Assembly: GCF_030063285.1 (NCBI RefSeq)
Contig: NZ_JASISU010000001.1
Location: 310,001 to 374,000, forward strand
Direction: 5' to 3'
Source of the DNA: Pseudarthrobacter sp. PS3-L1
Lineage (GTDB): Bacteria > Actinomycetota > Actinomycetes > Actinomycetales > Micrococcaceae
Length of the DNA stretch: 64,000 nt
This document shows, piece after piece, positions 17,167-25,906 of this stretch. Below the pieces are notes generated by a model. It had not been told where the DNA came from and searched no databases. It saw only the letters and a list, made by a program, of their open reading frames with translations. How positions within the stretch are numbered: the first letter of the stretch is position 1; every line of letters begins with the position of its first letter. The translations under genes were made by a program, and so were the position numbers.

Positions 17167-17898
17167 GTGACAACGTCTTCCAGCCCTGCTGAAGAATCCG
17201 AGGCGACACCGGCAGATGTGGTGCCCGCCTCGCCAGCGCCTGCCCGCGAACATACCCGGGTGGAGATCACTGATCCCAAGGCGATCCGTGCCCTGGCACA
17301 CGCCGCACGGCTGGAGGTGATCTCGGAACTGTATGCCACCCAAGCCAGCCGAACGGCTACTGAACTCGCCGCCCAGACGGGTCTGACGCCCAGCGCCATG
17401 AGCTACCACCTCCGGGCCTTGCAAAAGTGGGGCATCGTGGCACCGGGCGAAGCAACCGGAGACGCCAGGGAGCGCCGCTGGAAAGCTGCCGGCACGGATT
17501 TTGCCATCAATTCCGGTGGGGCCATCGCTAGCCCCGGGTTTGCTGTCCTCGACCTGGAACTGGAAGCTTTCCGACGTCGCGCCACAGCGTATGCGGCGTC
17601 CCGCCAGGCGGATGTCGAGCGGATGGATGCCCTCGCTTCGCGCGACGCAACACCCGCTGGCACCCCCACCAAAGATGAGGTGGACGCGAGCCCGGCGGCC
17701 GCCGTCGTGCTCGCCAGCAACCTCCTCTACCTGACGCCGGCCCAGCGCACTGAACTGCGCGAACGCCTTATTGGAATTTTTCGGGAGTATGAACTCACTG
17801 ACCACTCGCGGATTCCCGACGGGGCACAGCGGATGGCCACCATGTGGTCGATGATTCCTGATGACCGGCCCCGAAACGGCGCTCCCGCCGGATGTTGA
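17167..17898 (+). CDS. ArsR-type winged-helix transcriptional regulator
   Basis: A 243-residue regulator with the winged-helix HTH at about residues 35-100: ITDPKAIRALAHAARLEVISELY, then TATELAAQTGLTPSAMSYHLRALQKWGIV as the recognition region. The first 30 residues are acidic and Pro-rich. The C-terminal part is helical (LELEAFRRRATAYAASRQ) with no recognised ligand domain and no metal-binding Cys pair. The target is unknown. GTG start at 17167. It lies between the methyltransferase and topA genes, on the same strand but with separate spacing. Confidence 0.82.
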   Translation: MTTSSSPAEESEATPADVVPASPAPAREHTRVEITDPKAIRALAHAARLEVISELYATQASRTATELAAQTGLTPSAMSYHLRALQKWGIVAPGEATGDARERRWKAAGTDFAINSGGAIASPGFAVLDLELEAFRRRATAYAASRQADVERMDALASRDATPAGTPTKDEVDASPAAAVVLASNLLYLTPAQRTELRERLIGIFREYELTDHSRIPDGAQRMATMWSMIPDDRPRNGAPAGC

Positions 17899-18023
17899 GC
17901 CTGCAGAATAAAGGGCCGGCCAACGACTTCTGCAACGCCCGAATGCGCATGTTCTTTCAAAATATGGTGAACTAGGCCAACATGGGCGGATCTGCCCGAG
18001 CCACCTTTTTCTGTAGGAGCACC

Positions 18024-20750
18024 GTGCCAAGTAAGGCCAAAACCGGTAAAAAACTCGTGATTGTGGAGTCTCCGGCCAAGAGCAAGACCATCGCCAAGTA
18101 CCTGGGCGAAGGCTTCATCGTGGAGGCTTCGATTGGTCACATCCGGGACTTGCCGCAGCCCTCCGAGCTGCCCGCCGAGCTGAAGAAAACGCCGGTGGGC
18201 AAGTTTGCCGTGGACATCGAAAACGACTTCAAACCGTATTACGTGATCTCTGCTGACAAGAAGAAAAAGGTGACAGAGCTCAAGGCTGCGCTCAAGGAAG
18301 CCGACGAACTTTACCTCGCAACTGATGGGGACCGCGAGGGTGAAGCCATCGCCTGGCACCTGTTGGAGGTCCTGAAGCCTAAGGTGCCCGTCTACCGGAT
18401 GACCTTCGGTGAAATCACCAAGGAAGCCATCCAACGCGCCATGGGCAATCTACGCGACGTTGATACAGCCCTGGTGGACGCGCAAGAGACCCGCCGTGTC
18501 CTGGACCGGCTCTACGGCTACGAGATCTCTCCGGTGCTGTGGCGCAAGGTAGCCCGCGGACTCTCTGCTGGCCGCGTGCAGTCTGTGGTCACGCGCATGG
18601 TGGTGGACCGCGAGCGCGAACGCATGGCGTTCACCTCGGCTTCCTACTGGGACCTGACGGGTCAGTTCGGCGCGGGATCCGGCAGCTTCAAGGCCAAACT
18701 TGCCTCGGTTGACGGTGCAAAGGTGGCCAGCGGGCGGGACTTTAATGACGAAGGCGAACTCACCGCCCGTAACGCCGCTCACCTGAACGAGGAGCTGGCG
18801 ACCTCACTGGCCACCGCCCTGGAGAGCGTCGACTTCACTGTCAGGTCCGTGGACACCAAGCCGTACACGAGGCGTCCGGCCGCACCGTTCACCACCTCGA
18901 CCATGCAGCAGGAAGCTGGCCGCAAGCTGCGCTTCTCGTCCAAGAGCACCATGCAGGTTGCGCAGCGGCTGTACGAAAACGGTTACATCACCTATATGCG
19001 TACCGACTCCTCCGCGCTGAGCGACGAGGCAGTCACAGCTGCCCGCAGGCAGGCTTCGGAGCTCTACGGCCCCGAATACATTCCGGAGAAGCCGCGCGTC
19101 TACAGCGGCAAGGCAGCCAATGCCCAGGAAGCCCACGAGGCCATCCGCCCAGCGGGAGATTCCTTCCGTACCCCGGCCCAAGTGGCCAAGCAGCTCTCCG
19201 GCGATGAATTCCGGCTCTATGAGCTGATCTGGAAGCGCACAGTTGCCTCCCAGATGGGCGATGCCAAGGGCTCTACGGCCACCATCCGGCTCGGAGCGAT
19301 TGCCACGGACGGCCGTGACGCCGAATTCTCCGCATCTGGCACTGTCATCACCTTCCCTGGCTTCCTGGCCGCCTACGAAGAGGGCAAGGACGAGAGCCGT
19401 GGGGACGACGACGCCGATGACTCGCGGCGACTGCCCAACGTGGCAAAGGGTGACGCGCTGACCGCGGAAGACATCATCGCCGTCGGACACGACACCTCAC
19501 CGCCGCCGCGCTTCACCGAAGCGTCCCTGACTGCAGAGCTGGAAAAGAAGGGAATCGGCCGTCCTTCGACGTACGCCTCCACCATTTCCACCATCCAGGA
19601 CAGGGGCTACGTCCGGAAGCAGGGCTCTGCGCTGGTCCCCAGCTGGATAGCGTTCTCCGTTGTCCGGCTTCTGGAGCAGCACTTCACCGATTACGTGGAC
19701 TATGAGTTCACGGCCGACATGGAAGGCGACCTGGACAAGATCGCCAACGGCCAGGCAGCCAAGGCGTCGTGGCTCAAGCACTTCTATTTCGGCGAAGACT
19801 CAGACCCCGGGCTCCTGAGCATCGTCAATAACCTTGGCGAGATTGACGCTCGGGAGATCAACTCGATCCCCATCACCGAGGGCATCACCTTGCGCGTGGG
19901 TAAATTCGGTCCATATCTGGAAAGCTCCATCCCCAGCATCGACCCGAAAACCGGCGAGATCGTCGAGTCTGCGCGCGCCAACGTCCCCGAAGACCTTGCC
20001 CCGGATGAGCTGACGCCGGCCAAGGCCATTGAACTGATGGAGACTGCTGCGCCGGAGGAACGTGTCCTCGGTGAGGACCCGCACACCGGCCACACCGTGC
20101 TGGCAAAGAATGGCCGCTACGGCGCCTACGTAACAGAGGTCATTCCAGAGCCGACAGCGGAGCAGTTGGCCAATGCGCCGGTGGAGTATTACAAGAACGG
20201 GAAGCCCAAGCCTCCGAAGAAGCCCGTGAAGGCCAAGCCGCGAACAGGATCGCTCTTTGCGTCGATGACCGTTGACGGTGTGACGCTCGAAGAGGCACTC
20301 CAGCTGATGAGCCTGCCCCGCGCGCTGGGCGAGGACGCCGAAGGCACCCTCATCACCGTTCAGAATGGCCGTTTCGGGCCGTACCTGAAGAAGGGTACGG
20401 ATTCGCGCTCCATTGGCACGGAAGAGGAGATCTTCACGATCACTCTTGAGCAGGCACTGGAGATCTACTCGCAGCCCAAGCAGCGCGGCGCTCGTGCTGC
20501 CGTGCCGCCGCTGGCCGAGTTTGGTCCCGACCCGGTGTCCGAGAAGAACATTGTGGTCAAGGAGGGCCGGTTCGGGGCATACATCACCGACGGCGTCACC
20601 AACATCACGATTCCACGCTCAACGTCCCTTGAGGAGTTGACCCGTGAGCAGGCCGTGGAGCTTCTTGCCGAAAAACGTGCCAAGGGTCCTGTTAAGCGCA
20701 CCACCACCCGCAAGGCGCCGGCGAAGAAGAAGGTTGCCGCCAAGAAGTAG
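18024..20750 (+). CDS. topA: DNA topoisomerase I (type IA)
   Basis: Relaxes negatively supercoiled DNA. The TOPRIM domain has KLVIVESPAKSKTIAKYL near the N-terminus and the DGDREGEAIAWHL motif (about residues 101-113). The active-site Tyr is in YITYMRTDSSALSDE (about residue 324). In place of C-terminal zinc fingers there are repeated GRFGPYL/GRYGAYV topoisomerase C-repeats, and the protein ends in a Lys-rich tail (KAPAKKKVAAKK), both typical of actinobacteria. GTG 18024 is chosen: it starts the homologous N-terminus and has AGGAG five bases upstream. An in-frame ATG at 17982 adds 14 unrelated residues. Confidence 0.97.
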   Translation: MPSKAKTGKKLVIVESPAKSKTIAKYLGEGFIVEASIGHIRDLPQPSELPAELKKTPVGKFAVDIENDFKPYYVISADKKKKVTELKAALKEADELYLATDGDREGEAIAWHLLEVLKPKVPVYRMTFGEITKEAIQRAMGNLRDVDTALVDAQETRRVLDRLYGYEISPVLWRKVARGLSAGRVQSVVTRMVVDRERERMAFTSASYWDLTGQFGAGSGSFKAKLASVDGAKVASGRDFNDEGELTARNAAHLNEELATSLATALESVDFTVRSVDTKPYTRRPAAPFTTSTMQQEAGRKLRFSSKSTMQVAQRLYENGYITYMRTDSSALSDEAVTAARRQASELYGPEYIPEKPRVYSGKAANAQEAHEAIRPAGDSFRTPAQVAKQLSGDEFRLYELIWKRTVASQMGDAKGSTATIRLGAIATDGRDAEFSASGTVITFPGFLAAYEEGKDESRGDDDADDSRRLPNVAKGDALTAEDIIAVGHDTSPPPRFTEASLTAELEKKGIGRPSTYASTISTIQDRGYVRKQGSALVPSWIAFSVVRLLEQHFTDYVDYEFTADMEGDLDKIANGQAAKASWLKHFYFGEDSDPGLLSIVNNLGEIDAREINSIPITEGITLRVGKFGPYLESSIPSIDPKTGEIVESARANVPEDLAPDELTPAKAIELMETAAPEERVLGEDPHTGHTVLAKNGRYGAYVTEVIPEPTAEQLANAPVEYYKNGKPKPPKKPVKAKPRTGSLFASMTVDGVTLEEALQLMSLPRALGEDAEGTLITVQNGRFGPYLKKGTDSRSIGTEEEIFTITLEQALEIYSQPKQRGARAAVPPLAEFGPDPVSEKNIVVKEGRFGAYITDGVTNITIPRSTSLEELTREQAVELLAEKRAKGPVKRTTTRKAPAKKKVAAKK

Positions 20751-20833
20751 CACTGCCTGCGCCTTCACTGGGCTGTGTGGGGCTGATATGGGTTCGTAGG
20801 GTGGCGGTGAGTTCGCCGGACAAGCTCCGAAAT

Positions 20834-20889
20834 CGCGGGAGAGGGACGAGATCGCGGGAACGTTCCCGCGAACCTGTCCCTCTCCCGCG
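20834..20889. repeat. Nested perfect palindromes, REP-like element after topA
   Basis: Outer 14-bp arms CGCGGGAGAGGGAC (20834-20847) and their exact complement (20876-20889) enclose a perfect 18-bp palindrome, CGCGGGAACGTTCCCGCG (20853-20870), set off on each side by five bases. A further partial copy (AACCTCTCCCGCGGGG) follows at once. The design could fold as a cruciform or a branched RNA hairpin. It lies in the 242-base gap between topA and the SseB-like gene and may also end topA transcription. The modular CGCGGGA units suggest a dispersed intergenic repeat. Confidence 0.8.
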
Positions 20890-20992
20890 AACCTCTCCCG
20901 CGGGGTGGGCGGTGAACCCGGCCTGCGTCCAGCGCGGGCGCGGCCGTTGGGCTGAAATTGCGGTGATCGGCACAACGTGATCGAGTAGGACC

Positions 20993-21430
20993 ATGACTGA
21001 ACAGCCTGCAAGCACTGACCCTGCGCCACTGAACGAACTCGAAGAGAAGCTGGTTCAGAGCGGCGAGTCCGAGTCCGATCCGGTGGACGTGATCCTGTCC
21101 TTCCTCAACAGCGAGGTCTACCTGGCCAGCGAGGAAGCGCCGGAAAACGCCGACGCAAATGTTGAACCCCTGATCCTTTCCAATGCCGACGGCGATCCTG
21201 TCTTGGCTGTTTTTTCGCACCCCAGCCGCGTGGATGAGCAGTTCCGTGCAGCTGCTCCGAACATCCTTGGGACCCAGGGCGCAGCAATTATTGCCAATAT
21301 TGGCGATGAGCTGGGCCTGGTCATCAATCCATCAGCTGCTTTCGGTTTCGAGATCAACCCCGAGGGCATCGCCAACATCAAACGTGACTTCAGGCGTGCT
21401 GACGAGCCCGCTGCTCCCGTCCCAGAGTAG
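20993..21430 (+). CDS. SseB-family protein
   Basis: A 145-residue acidic cytoplasmic protein with the SseB N-terminal domain pattern: an ELEEKLVQSGESESDPVDVI helix near the N-terminus, then SEVYLASEE, DPVLAVFSHPSRVDE, and a hydrophobic segment LGLVINPSAAFGFEINPEGIANI. Members occur in many bacteria and some are linked to secretion loci, but here there is no secretion neighbour and the function is unknown. The ATG start is preceded by a short TAGGACC site. Stands alone between topA and the Ppx/GppA gene. Confidence 0.75.
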   Translation: MTEQPASTDPAPLNELEEKLVQSGESESDPVDVILSFLNSEVYLASEEAPENADANVEPLILSNADGDPVLAVFSHPSRVDEQFRAAAPNILGTQGAAIIANIGDELGLVINPSAAFGFEINPEGIANIKRDFRRADEPAAPVPE

Positions 21431-21517
21431 GTTTGCTCGCCAGGCTCGGCTGCCTTGCTGGGCATGTGAACCGGGTTCGCGGTCGAAGATCCGCCCGGGA
21501 CAGGCGATAATGTCAGG

Positions 21518-22504
21518 ATGCGACTAGGCGTTCTTGATATCGGCTCAAACACAGTGCATCTCCTTCTGGTGGATGCCCACCCTGGGGCCCAGCCAGTCCC
21601 CTTTGCCTCCCACAAAAGGCCGCTATCCCTGGTCCAGTACCTGGACGGTGACGGCAACATCTCCGAAGAGGGCCAGCGGGAACTGATTGACTTTGTCCAG
21701 GAAGCCCGCGCATTTGCCAGCCGACACAAGGCGGAGGACCTGCTCTCCTTCTGTACGTCGGCCATTCGGGAGTCCACCAACGGCATTGCCGTCCTGGACC
21801 GGGTAAAAACCGAGACCACGGTGACGCTTGAAGAACTCAGCGGCCGCGATGAGGCATCCATGACGTTTTTTGCTGTTCGCCGGTGGTATGGCTGGGGCGC
21901 CGGACCCATCCTCGACCTCGACATTGGCGGCGGGTCCTTCGAGATGGCCTACGGGCACGACGAGCTTCCGGAGCTCGCCACATCCGTTCCCCTGGGCGCC
22001 AGCAGGATCACGCGGGACTGGCTGGAGAATGATCCTCCGTCGGCCAAAAGCATCAAGGAACTGCGCCGCTACATCCGATCGACCCTCAAACCGGCAGTGC
22101 GGCAGTTCAACGACCTCGGACGAGCCAACTTGGTTGCAGGGACATCCAAGACCTTCCGCTCCCTGGCACGGATTGCCGGAGCCGCGCCCAGTGGCGCCGG
22201 ACCCTATGTCAGGCGCGAACTGCGTGCTACGGACCTAGGCATCTGGACACAGCGCATTTCCGCCATGACGGTGGAGGACAGGCTGCACCTGCCTGGCGTC
22301 TCGGACGCCCGCGCGAAACAGTTGCTGGGCGGGGCCCTGGTGGCTGAGGCCGCACTGGAACTGTTCAACGTCAAAAAGATCCGGATCTGCCCGTGGGCCC
22401 TGCGGGAGGGGCTGATCCTGCGTCGCCTCGACCAACTGGTCTTCGCCGGGCCGTTGGATCCAGCGCCGCACGTTGCCGCCAAGCTGGCCGGTCCGCCTAA
22501 CTGA
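21518..22504 (+). CDS. Ppx/GppA-family phosphatase
   Basis: Exopolyphosphatase or pppGpp phosphatase of the actin-like ATPase superfamily. The phosphate-1 motif is VLDIGSNTVHLLLVD at the N-terminus, with FCTSAIRESTNG and the phosphate-2 motif LDLDIGGGSFEMAYG following. At 328 aa it is the short, single-domain form common in actinobacteria, without the C-terminal HD-like domain. The sequence cannot distinguish exopolyphosphatase from guanosine pentaphosphatase activity. A stem-loop follows about 50 bases after the stop. Confidence 0.88.
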   Translation: MRLGVLDIGSNTVHLLLVDAHPGAQPVPFASHKRPLSLVQYLDGDGNISEEGQRELIDFVQEARAFASRHKAEDLLSFCTSAIRESTNGIAVLDRVKTETTVTLEELSGRDEASMTFFAVRRWYGWGAGPILDLDIGGGSFEMAYGHDELPELATSVPLGASRITRDWLENDPPSAKSIKELRRYIRSTLKPAVRQFNDLGRANLVAGTSKTFRSLARIAGAAPSGAGPYVRRELRATDLGIWTQRISAMTVEDRLHLPGVSDARAKQLLGGALVAEAALELFNVKKIRICPWALREGLILRRLDQLVFAGPLDPAPHVAAKLAGPPN

Positions 22505-22784
22505 CAGCTGAGGGACCCACCCAGGAACCAGGCCGCCGGGTTAAAAGCGAAGGCACCGGGGTCCGCAGCGGGAAAATGGGGGGAAACCCGCTGCAGACCA
22601 CCGGTGCCAGCAGACATCTCCATGCCTGCCATCACTCGCACCCTCTCAATGAGGTAGTTACTACGTTAGGGCCGGAAAGTGGGAGAACGCTGCGTCCTGC
22701 ATGGGAGCCAGCTGTGAGTTCTAGGCCGCCTACCCTGGGATTATGCGTTCGCCAGTGTCTTGAGGTTGCTGCCATGATGGGAAG
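22505..22784. other. Intergenic region before proC
   Basis: 280 bases holding one long stem-loop and the proC upstream region. No small gene was found; in particular the small ribosomal protein bS22/BldC pair that accompanies proC in other actinobacteria is not here. Confidence 0.5.
22552..22608 (+). terminator. Long stem-loop downstream of the Ppx/GppA gene
   Basis: Outer arms GGCACCGG (22552-22559) and CCGGTGCC (22601-22608) and inner arms GCAGCGGG (22565-22572) and CCCGCTGC (22587-22594) form a 57-base hairpin with a purine-rich loop (AAAATGGGGGGAAA). It is probably a transcription terminator; a structured leader or RNA is possible but unsupported. Confidence 0.5.
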
Positions 22785-23630
22785 ATGAGTAACCGAATCG
22801 CATTTCTTGGCTGTGGATCAATGAACGAGGCAATCTTGGGTGGCCTGATCCAGGGCGGAACAGACCCTGCGGACATTGTGGCAACCGTGCGCCGGCCAGA
22901 ACGTGCGGCAGAACTGGCGCAGCGGCATCACGGAATAACAGCGATCGCTGGCGCCGAGGATCCCGAGAACAACAGGAATGCGGCCATTGGGTCCGCCATG
23001 GTCATCCTTGGCGTGAAGCCTGTGGGCATTGCCGCTCTTGCCAGGGAAATTGCCCCTGTGCTCTCACCGGAAACGATTGTTGTCAGTGTGGCGGCAGCTG
23101 TATCCCTTGCCCAGCTCGAAGCCGAGCTGCCAGAAGGCCAGCCTGTGATCCGAAGCATGCCCAATACGCCGTCACGCCTTGGCAGGGGAGTCCTCTCCGT
23201 CTCCGCAGGCACCCACTGCACTCCCGAGCAGCTACAGCAGGCCAAGGACGTCCTGGCCTCTGCAGGCACCGTGGTTGAGATTCCGGAGGAGCAGGTCAAC
23301 GCCCTCTCCGCCATCAGCGGCTCCGGCCCGGCCTATGCGTTTTACCTGGCCGAAGCTATGGCCGCCGCCGGAGTCGAGCTGGGCCTGGACGCCGAGCTGT
23401 CCCTTTTGCTGGCTCGCGAAACAGTGGCAGGGGCAGGCATGATGCTTGCTGAGCCCGGAGCGGATCCCACTGCGCTTCGCAAAGCAGTCACCAGTCCCAA
23501 GGGAACCACCGAACGTGCCATCCAGGCTTTTGACCGGCAGGGGATTCCGGCCAGCATCGCCGCTGGTGCCAGGGCTGCTGCTGACCGGGCAGCTGAGATC
23601 ACTGGTGAACTGGACCAGGCCACCAGCTGA
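22785..23630 (+). CDS. proC: Pyrroline-5-carboxylate reductase
   Basis: Last step of proline synthesis: reduction of pyrroline-5-carboxylate with NAD(P)H. The N-terminal Rossmann motif is IAFLGCGSMNEAILGG. The signature SGSGPAYAFYLAEAMAAAGVELGL is followed by the catalytic-domain stretch TVAGAGMML ... PKGTTERAIQAF. Length 281 aa is normal. The ATG at 22785 has a weak GGGAAG ribosome site. Convergent with the K+ uptake genes downstream. Confidence 0.95.
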   Translation: MSNRIAFLGCGSMNEAILGGLIQGGTDPADIVATVRRPERAAELAQRHHGITAIAGAEDPENNRNAAIGSAMVILGVKPVGIAALAREIAPVLSPETIVVSVAAAVSLAQLEAELPEGQPVIRSMPNTPSRLGRGVLSVSAGTHCTPEQLQQAKDVLASAGTVVEIPEEQVNALSAISGSGPAYAFYLAEAMAAAGVELGLDAELSLLLARETVAGAGMMLAEPGADPTALRKAVTSPKGTTERAIQAFDRQGIPASIAAGARAAADRAAEITGELDQATS

Positions 23631-23694
23631 ACACTGAGGCCAACGCTCCTAGCGAGGTGGCCCGGGGGTGCGTCCCCTAGGCCAACAATCCAGG

Positions 23695-24381
23695 TCAGGG
23701 CCTCGCCGCGAACCGTTCCAGCAGATCCACGTGGCCGGAAACAATGAGCATGTCACGTGCCGAGACCTTGGTTTCCGGCCTGGCGTAGGTGAAATCCTCT
23801 CCAGGTGATTTCACGCCCACAATTGTTACCCCGTACTTTGACCTGACTTTCGATTCCTCGAGGGTGAAACCCACAGTTTCGCGGGGCGGGTACATCTTGA
23901 CGATCGCGAAGTCATCGTCGAATTCAATGAAGTCGAGCATGCGCCCGGAAACCAGGTGCGCGGCGCGGACTCCGGCGTCGGCTTCCGGATAAATTACGTG
24001 GTTGGCGCCGATCCGGGTCAGGATCTTCCCATGCGATGGCGTGATTGCCTTGACCCACAAATGCTCTATCCCCAGGTCAACCAAATTCACGGTGATCAGC
24101 ACCGAGGATTCGATGGACGTGCCAACACCCACGACAGCAGAGCTGAACTCCTGGGCTCCGAGCTGGCGCAGGGCGTCGATGTTGGTGGCGTCGGCCTCGA
24201 CCACGTGGGTCAGGACAGAGGCCCATTTCTGGACCAGGTTGCGGTCGCGTTCAATCGCAAGGACCTCACGGCCCTGCTTGACCAGCTGTTCTGCTGTGGA
24301 GGAACCGAAGCGGCCCAGGCCGATCACCAGGACTGGTGCGTTGTGGGCTGGGCGGTTCACGGCCGTGGGCGAATTAGCCAA
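23695..24381 (-). CDS. ktrA: K+ uptake regulatory subunit, KtrA/TrkA type
   Basis: Cytoplasmic gating ring of the K+ channel encoded just upstream. It has an RCK-N domain with the Rossmann motif VLVIGLGRFGSSTAEQL and an acidic end (LAIERD), then VVEADATN. The RCK-C (TrkA-C) domain extends from about residue 145 (FAIVKMYPPRETVGFTLEESKVRSKYGVTIVGV). Length 228 aa is right for KtrA. The start overlaps the end of the KtrB-type gene by eight bases, so the two are coupled. Confidence 0.9.
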   Translation of the reverse strand: MANSPTAVNRPAHNAPVLVIGLGRFGSSTAEQLVKQGREVLAIERDRNLVQKWASVLTHVVEADATNIDALRQLGAQEFSSAVVGVGTSIESSVLITVNLVDLGIEHLWVKAITPSHGKILTRIGANHVIYPEADAGVRAAHLVSGRMLDFIEFDDDFAIVKMYPPRETVGFTLEESKVRSKYGVTIVGVKSPGEDFTYARPETKVSARDMLIVSGHVDLLERFAARP

Positions 24382-25807
24382 TGATGGGTCTCTCTTCCGG
24401 GTAGTGGTACAGCTGGCTCCGTTGGCGCAGCGCCAGCGCGGCTGCGAGGGTCACTGTGCCCACGCGGCCAGCAAGCATGAGGGCGGACAGCACATAGACG
24501 CCCGACGGCGGCAGCTCGGCGCTGAGCCCCGTGCTGAGGCCCACAGTGCCAAAGGCCGAGATTGTCTCGAACAGCACCCGGTCCAGCGGTGCGTTGCTGA
24601 TGTAGAGCAGCAGGAAAGCCGAGACCGACACCAGCGTGGCACCGGCAACGATGACGGAGATTGCTACCCGCATGGTGCCTTGGGGAATGGTGCGGCCGTA
24701 AACCTTCACATCGGAGTCGCCGCGGGCTTCAGCCACTATTGCCAGGAACATGACGGCAATGGTGGTTACCTTGATGCCGCCTGCCGTTGACGCGGACCCG
24801 CCTCCGGCGAACATGAGGGCGTCAGTGAGGAGCATGGTGGTGGATTCCATCTGGTTCTGATCCACGAGGTTGAAGCCACCTGAGCGCGTCATGACGGATG
24901 CAAACAGCGAGTGTGTGATCTTCTCACCAAGATCCATGCCGCCAATCGTCCTGATGTTGTCCCACTCCATGAGTCCCCAGAGCAGCGTTCCCGCCATCAG
25001 GAGGATGAAAGAGACCTGGATGGTCAATTTGGTATGCAGATTCCATTTCCGCCAGTTAAGCCCGTTCTGCTGCAGGACCATGACAACAGGAAAGCCCAGG
25101 CTGCCCAGAAGGACGCCCAACATCAGCGGAACCAGAATCCACAGGTCCGTTTCGTAGGGCACAATTCCGTCGGAGTGCGGTGTGAAACCTGCATTGTTGA
25201 ATGATGAGATGGCATAAAAGACCCCGTGCCAGACAGATTGCCAGAACGGTTCGCCCAGTGTCAGGAAGCGTGGAATGAGCGCTGCGGCCAGGATCGCTTC
25301 GATGACCACCGACGTGGTGATAACGATCCGGAGCAGGGTGCCAACCTCGCCCAACCTGCCAGCGTTGTTCATGGCTTCCTGGGCGATCAGTTTCCCGCGG
25401 ACACCGAGTTTCTTGCTGACCATCAGGGCCAGGAGGGATGCCAGGGTCAAGGTTCCCAGTCCGCCAACAAAGATTCCAAGCAGAATGACCAGCTGACCAA
25501 AAAAGGACCAGTGGACAGCTGTCGAGACAACCGTCAGCCCTGTGACACAGACGGCAGAGACCGCCGTAAACACGGCCTGGTGAAGCGGGGTGATCTCGCC
25601 TGTTGCAGAGGAAATTGGCAGGCTCAGGAAAAAAGTGAAGAAGAGGATGACAACGCAGAACGCCGTCAACGCCAGGCGCGCAGGGGAGGTGTTGGCAATA
25701 TTGTCGACAAAGTCCCTGGCCCGGGTAAGAATTCCCAGGCTTTCGCGCTCCGGCCCTGCCCCCTGCCAGTGGCCCGGGTTGGGGGACCTCGACTGGCTTT
25801 GTGTCAT
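24374..25807 (-). CDS. ktrB: K+ translocating subunit, KtrB/TrkH type
   Basis: Integral membrane K+ channel subunit with four M1-P-M2 repeats. Selectivity-filter-like segments include AVSAVCVTGLTVV, AISSFNNAGFTPHSDG, TRSGGFNLVD and AFGTVGLSTGL, each with the conserved Gly. About eight to ten hydrophobic helices are visible over 477 residues. The N-terminal about 40 residues are a charged cytoplasmic extension. It is the first gene of a two-gene operon with ktrA and is divergent from the acuC-like gene, with about 100 bases between them. Confidence 0.92.
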   Translation of the reverse strand: MTQSQSRSPNPGHWQGAGPERESLGILTRARDFVDNIANTSPARLALTAFCVVILFFTFFLSLPISSATGEITPLHQAVFTAVSAVCVTGLTVVSTAVHWSFFGQLVILLGIFVGGLGTLTLASLLALMVSKKLGVRGKLIAQEAMNNAGRLGEVGTLLRIVITTSVVIEAILAAALIPRFLTLGEPFWQSVWHGVFYAISSFNNAGFTPHSDGIVPYETDLWILVPLMLGVLLGSLGFPVVMVLQQNGLNWRKWNLHTKLTIQVSFILLMAGTLLWGLMEWDNIRTIGGMDLGEKITHSLFASVMTRSGGFNLVDQNQMESTTMLLTDALMFAGGGSASTAGGIKVTTIAVMFLAIVAEARGDSDVKVYGRTIPQGTMRVAISVIVAGATLVSVSAFLLLYISNAPLDRVLFETISAFGTVGLSTGLSAELPPSGVYVLSALMLAGRVGTVTLAAALALRQRSQLYHYPEERPIIG

Positions 25808-25906
25808 GTGTGGTGTTCCTCGATCGAATCCGTGTCCTCAAGTAGTAAACCACTAATGCGGGCGCAGTGACTGGGCCTGGCCGCGCATTGCTCGGGTAGC
25901 CTGTGG

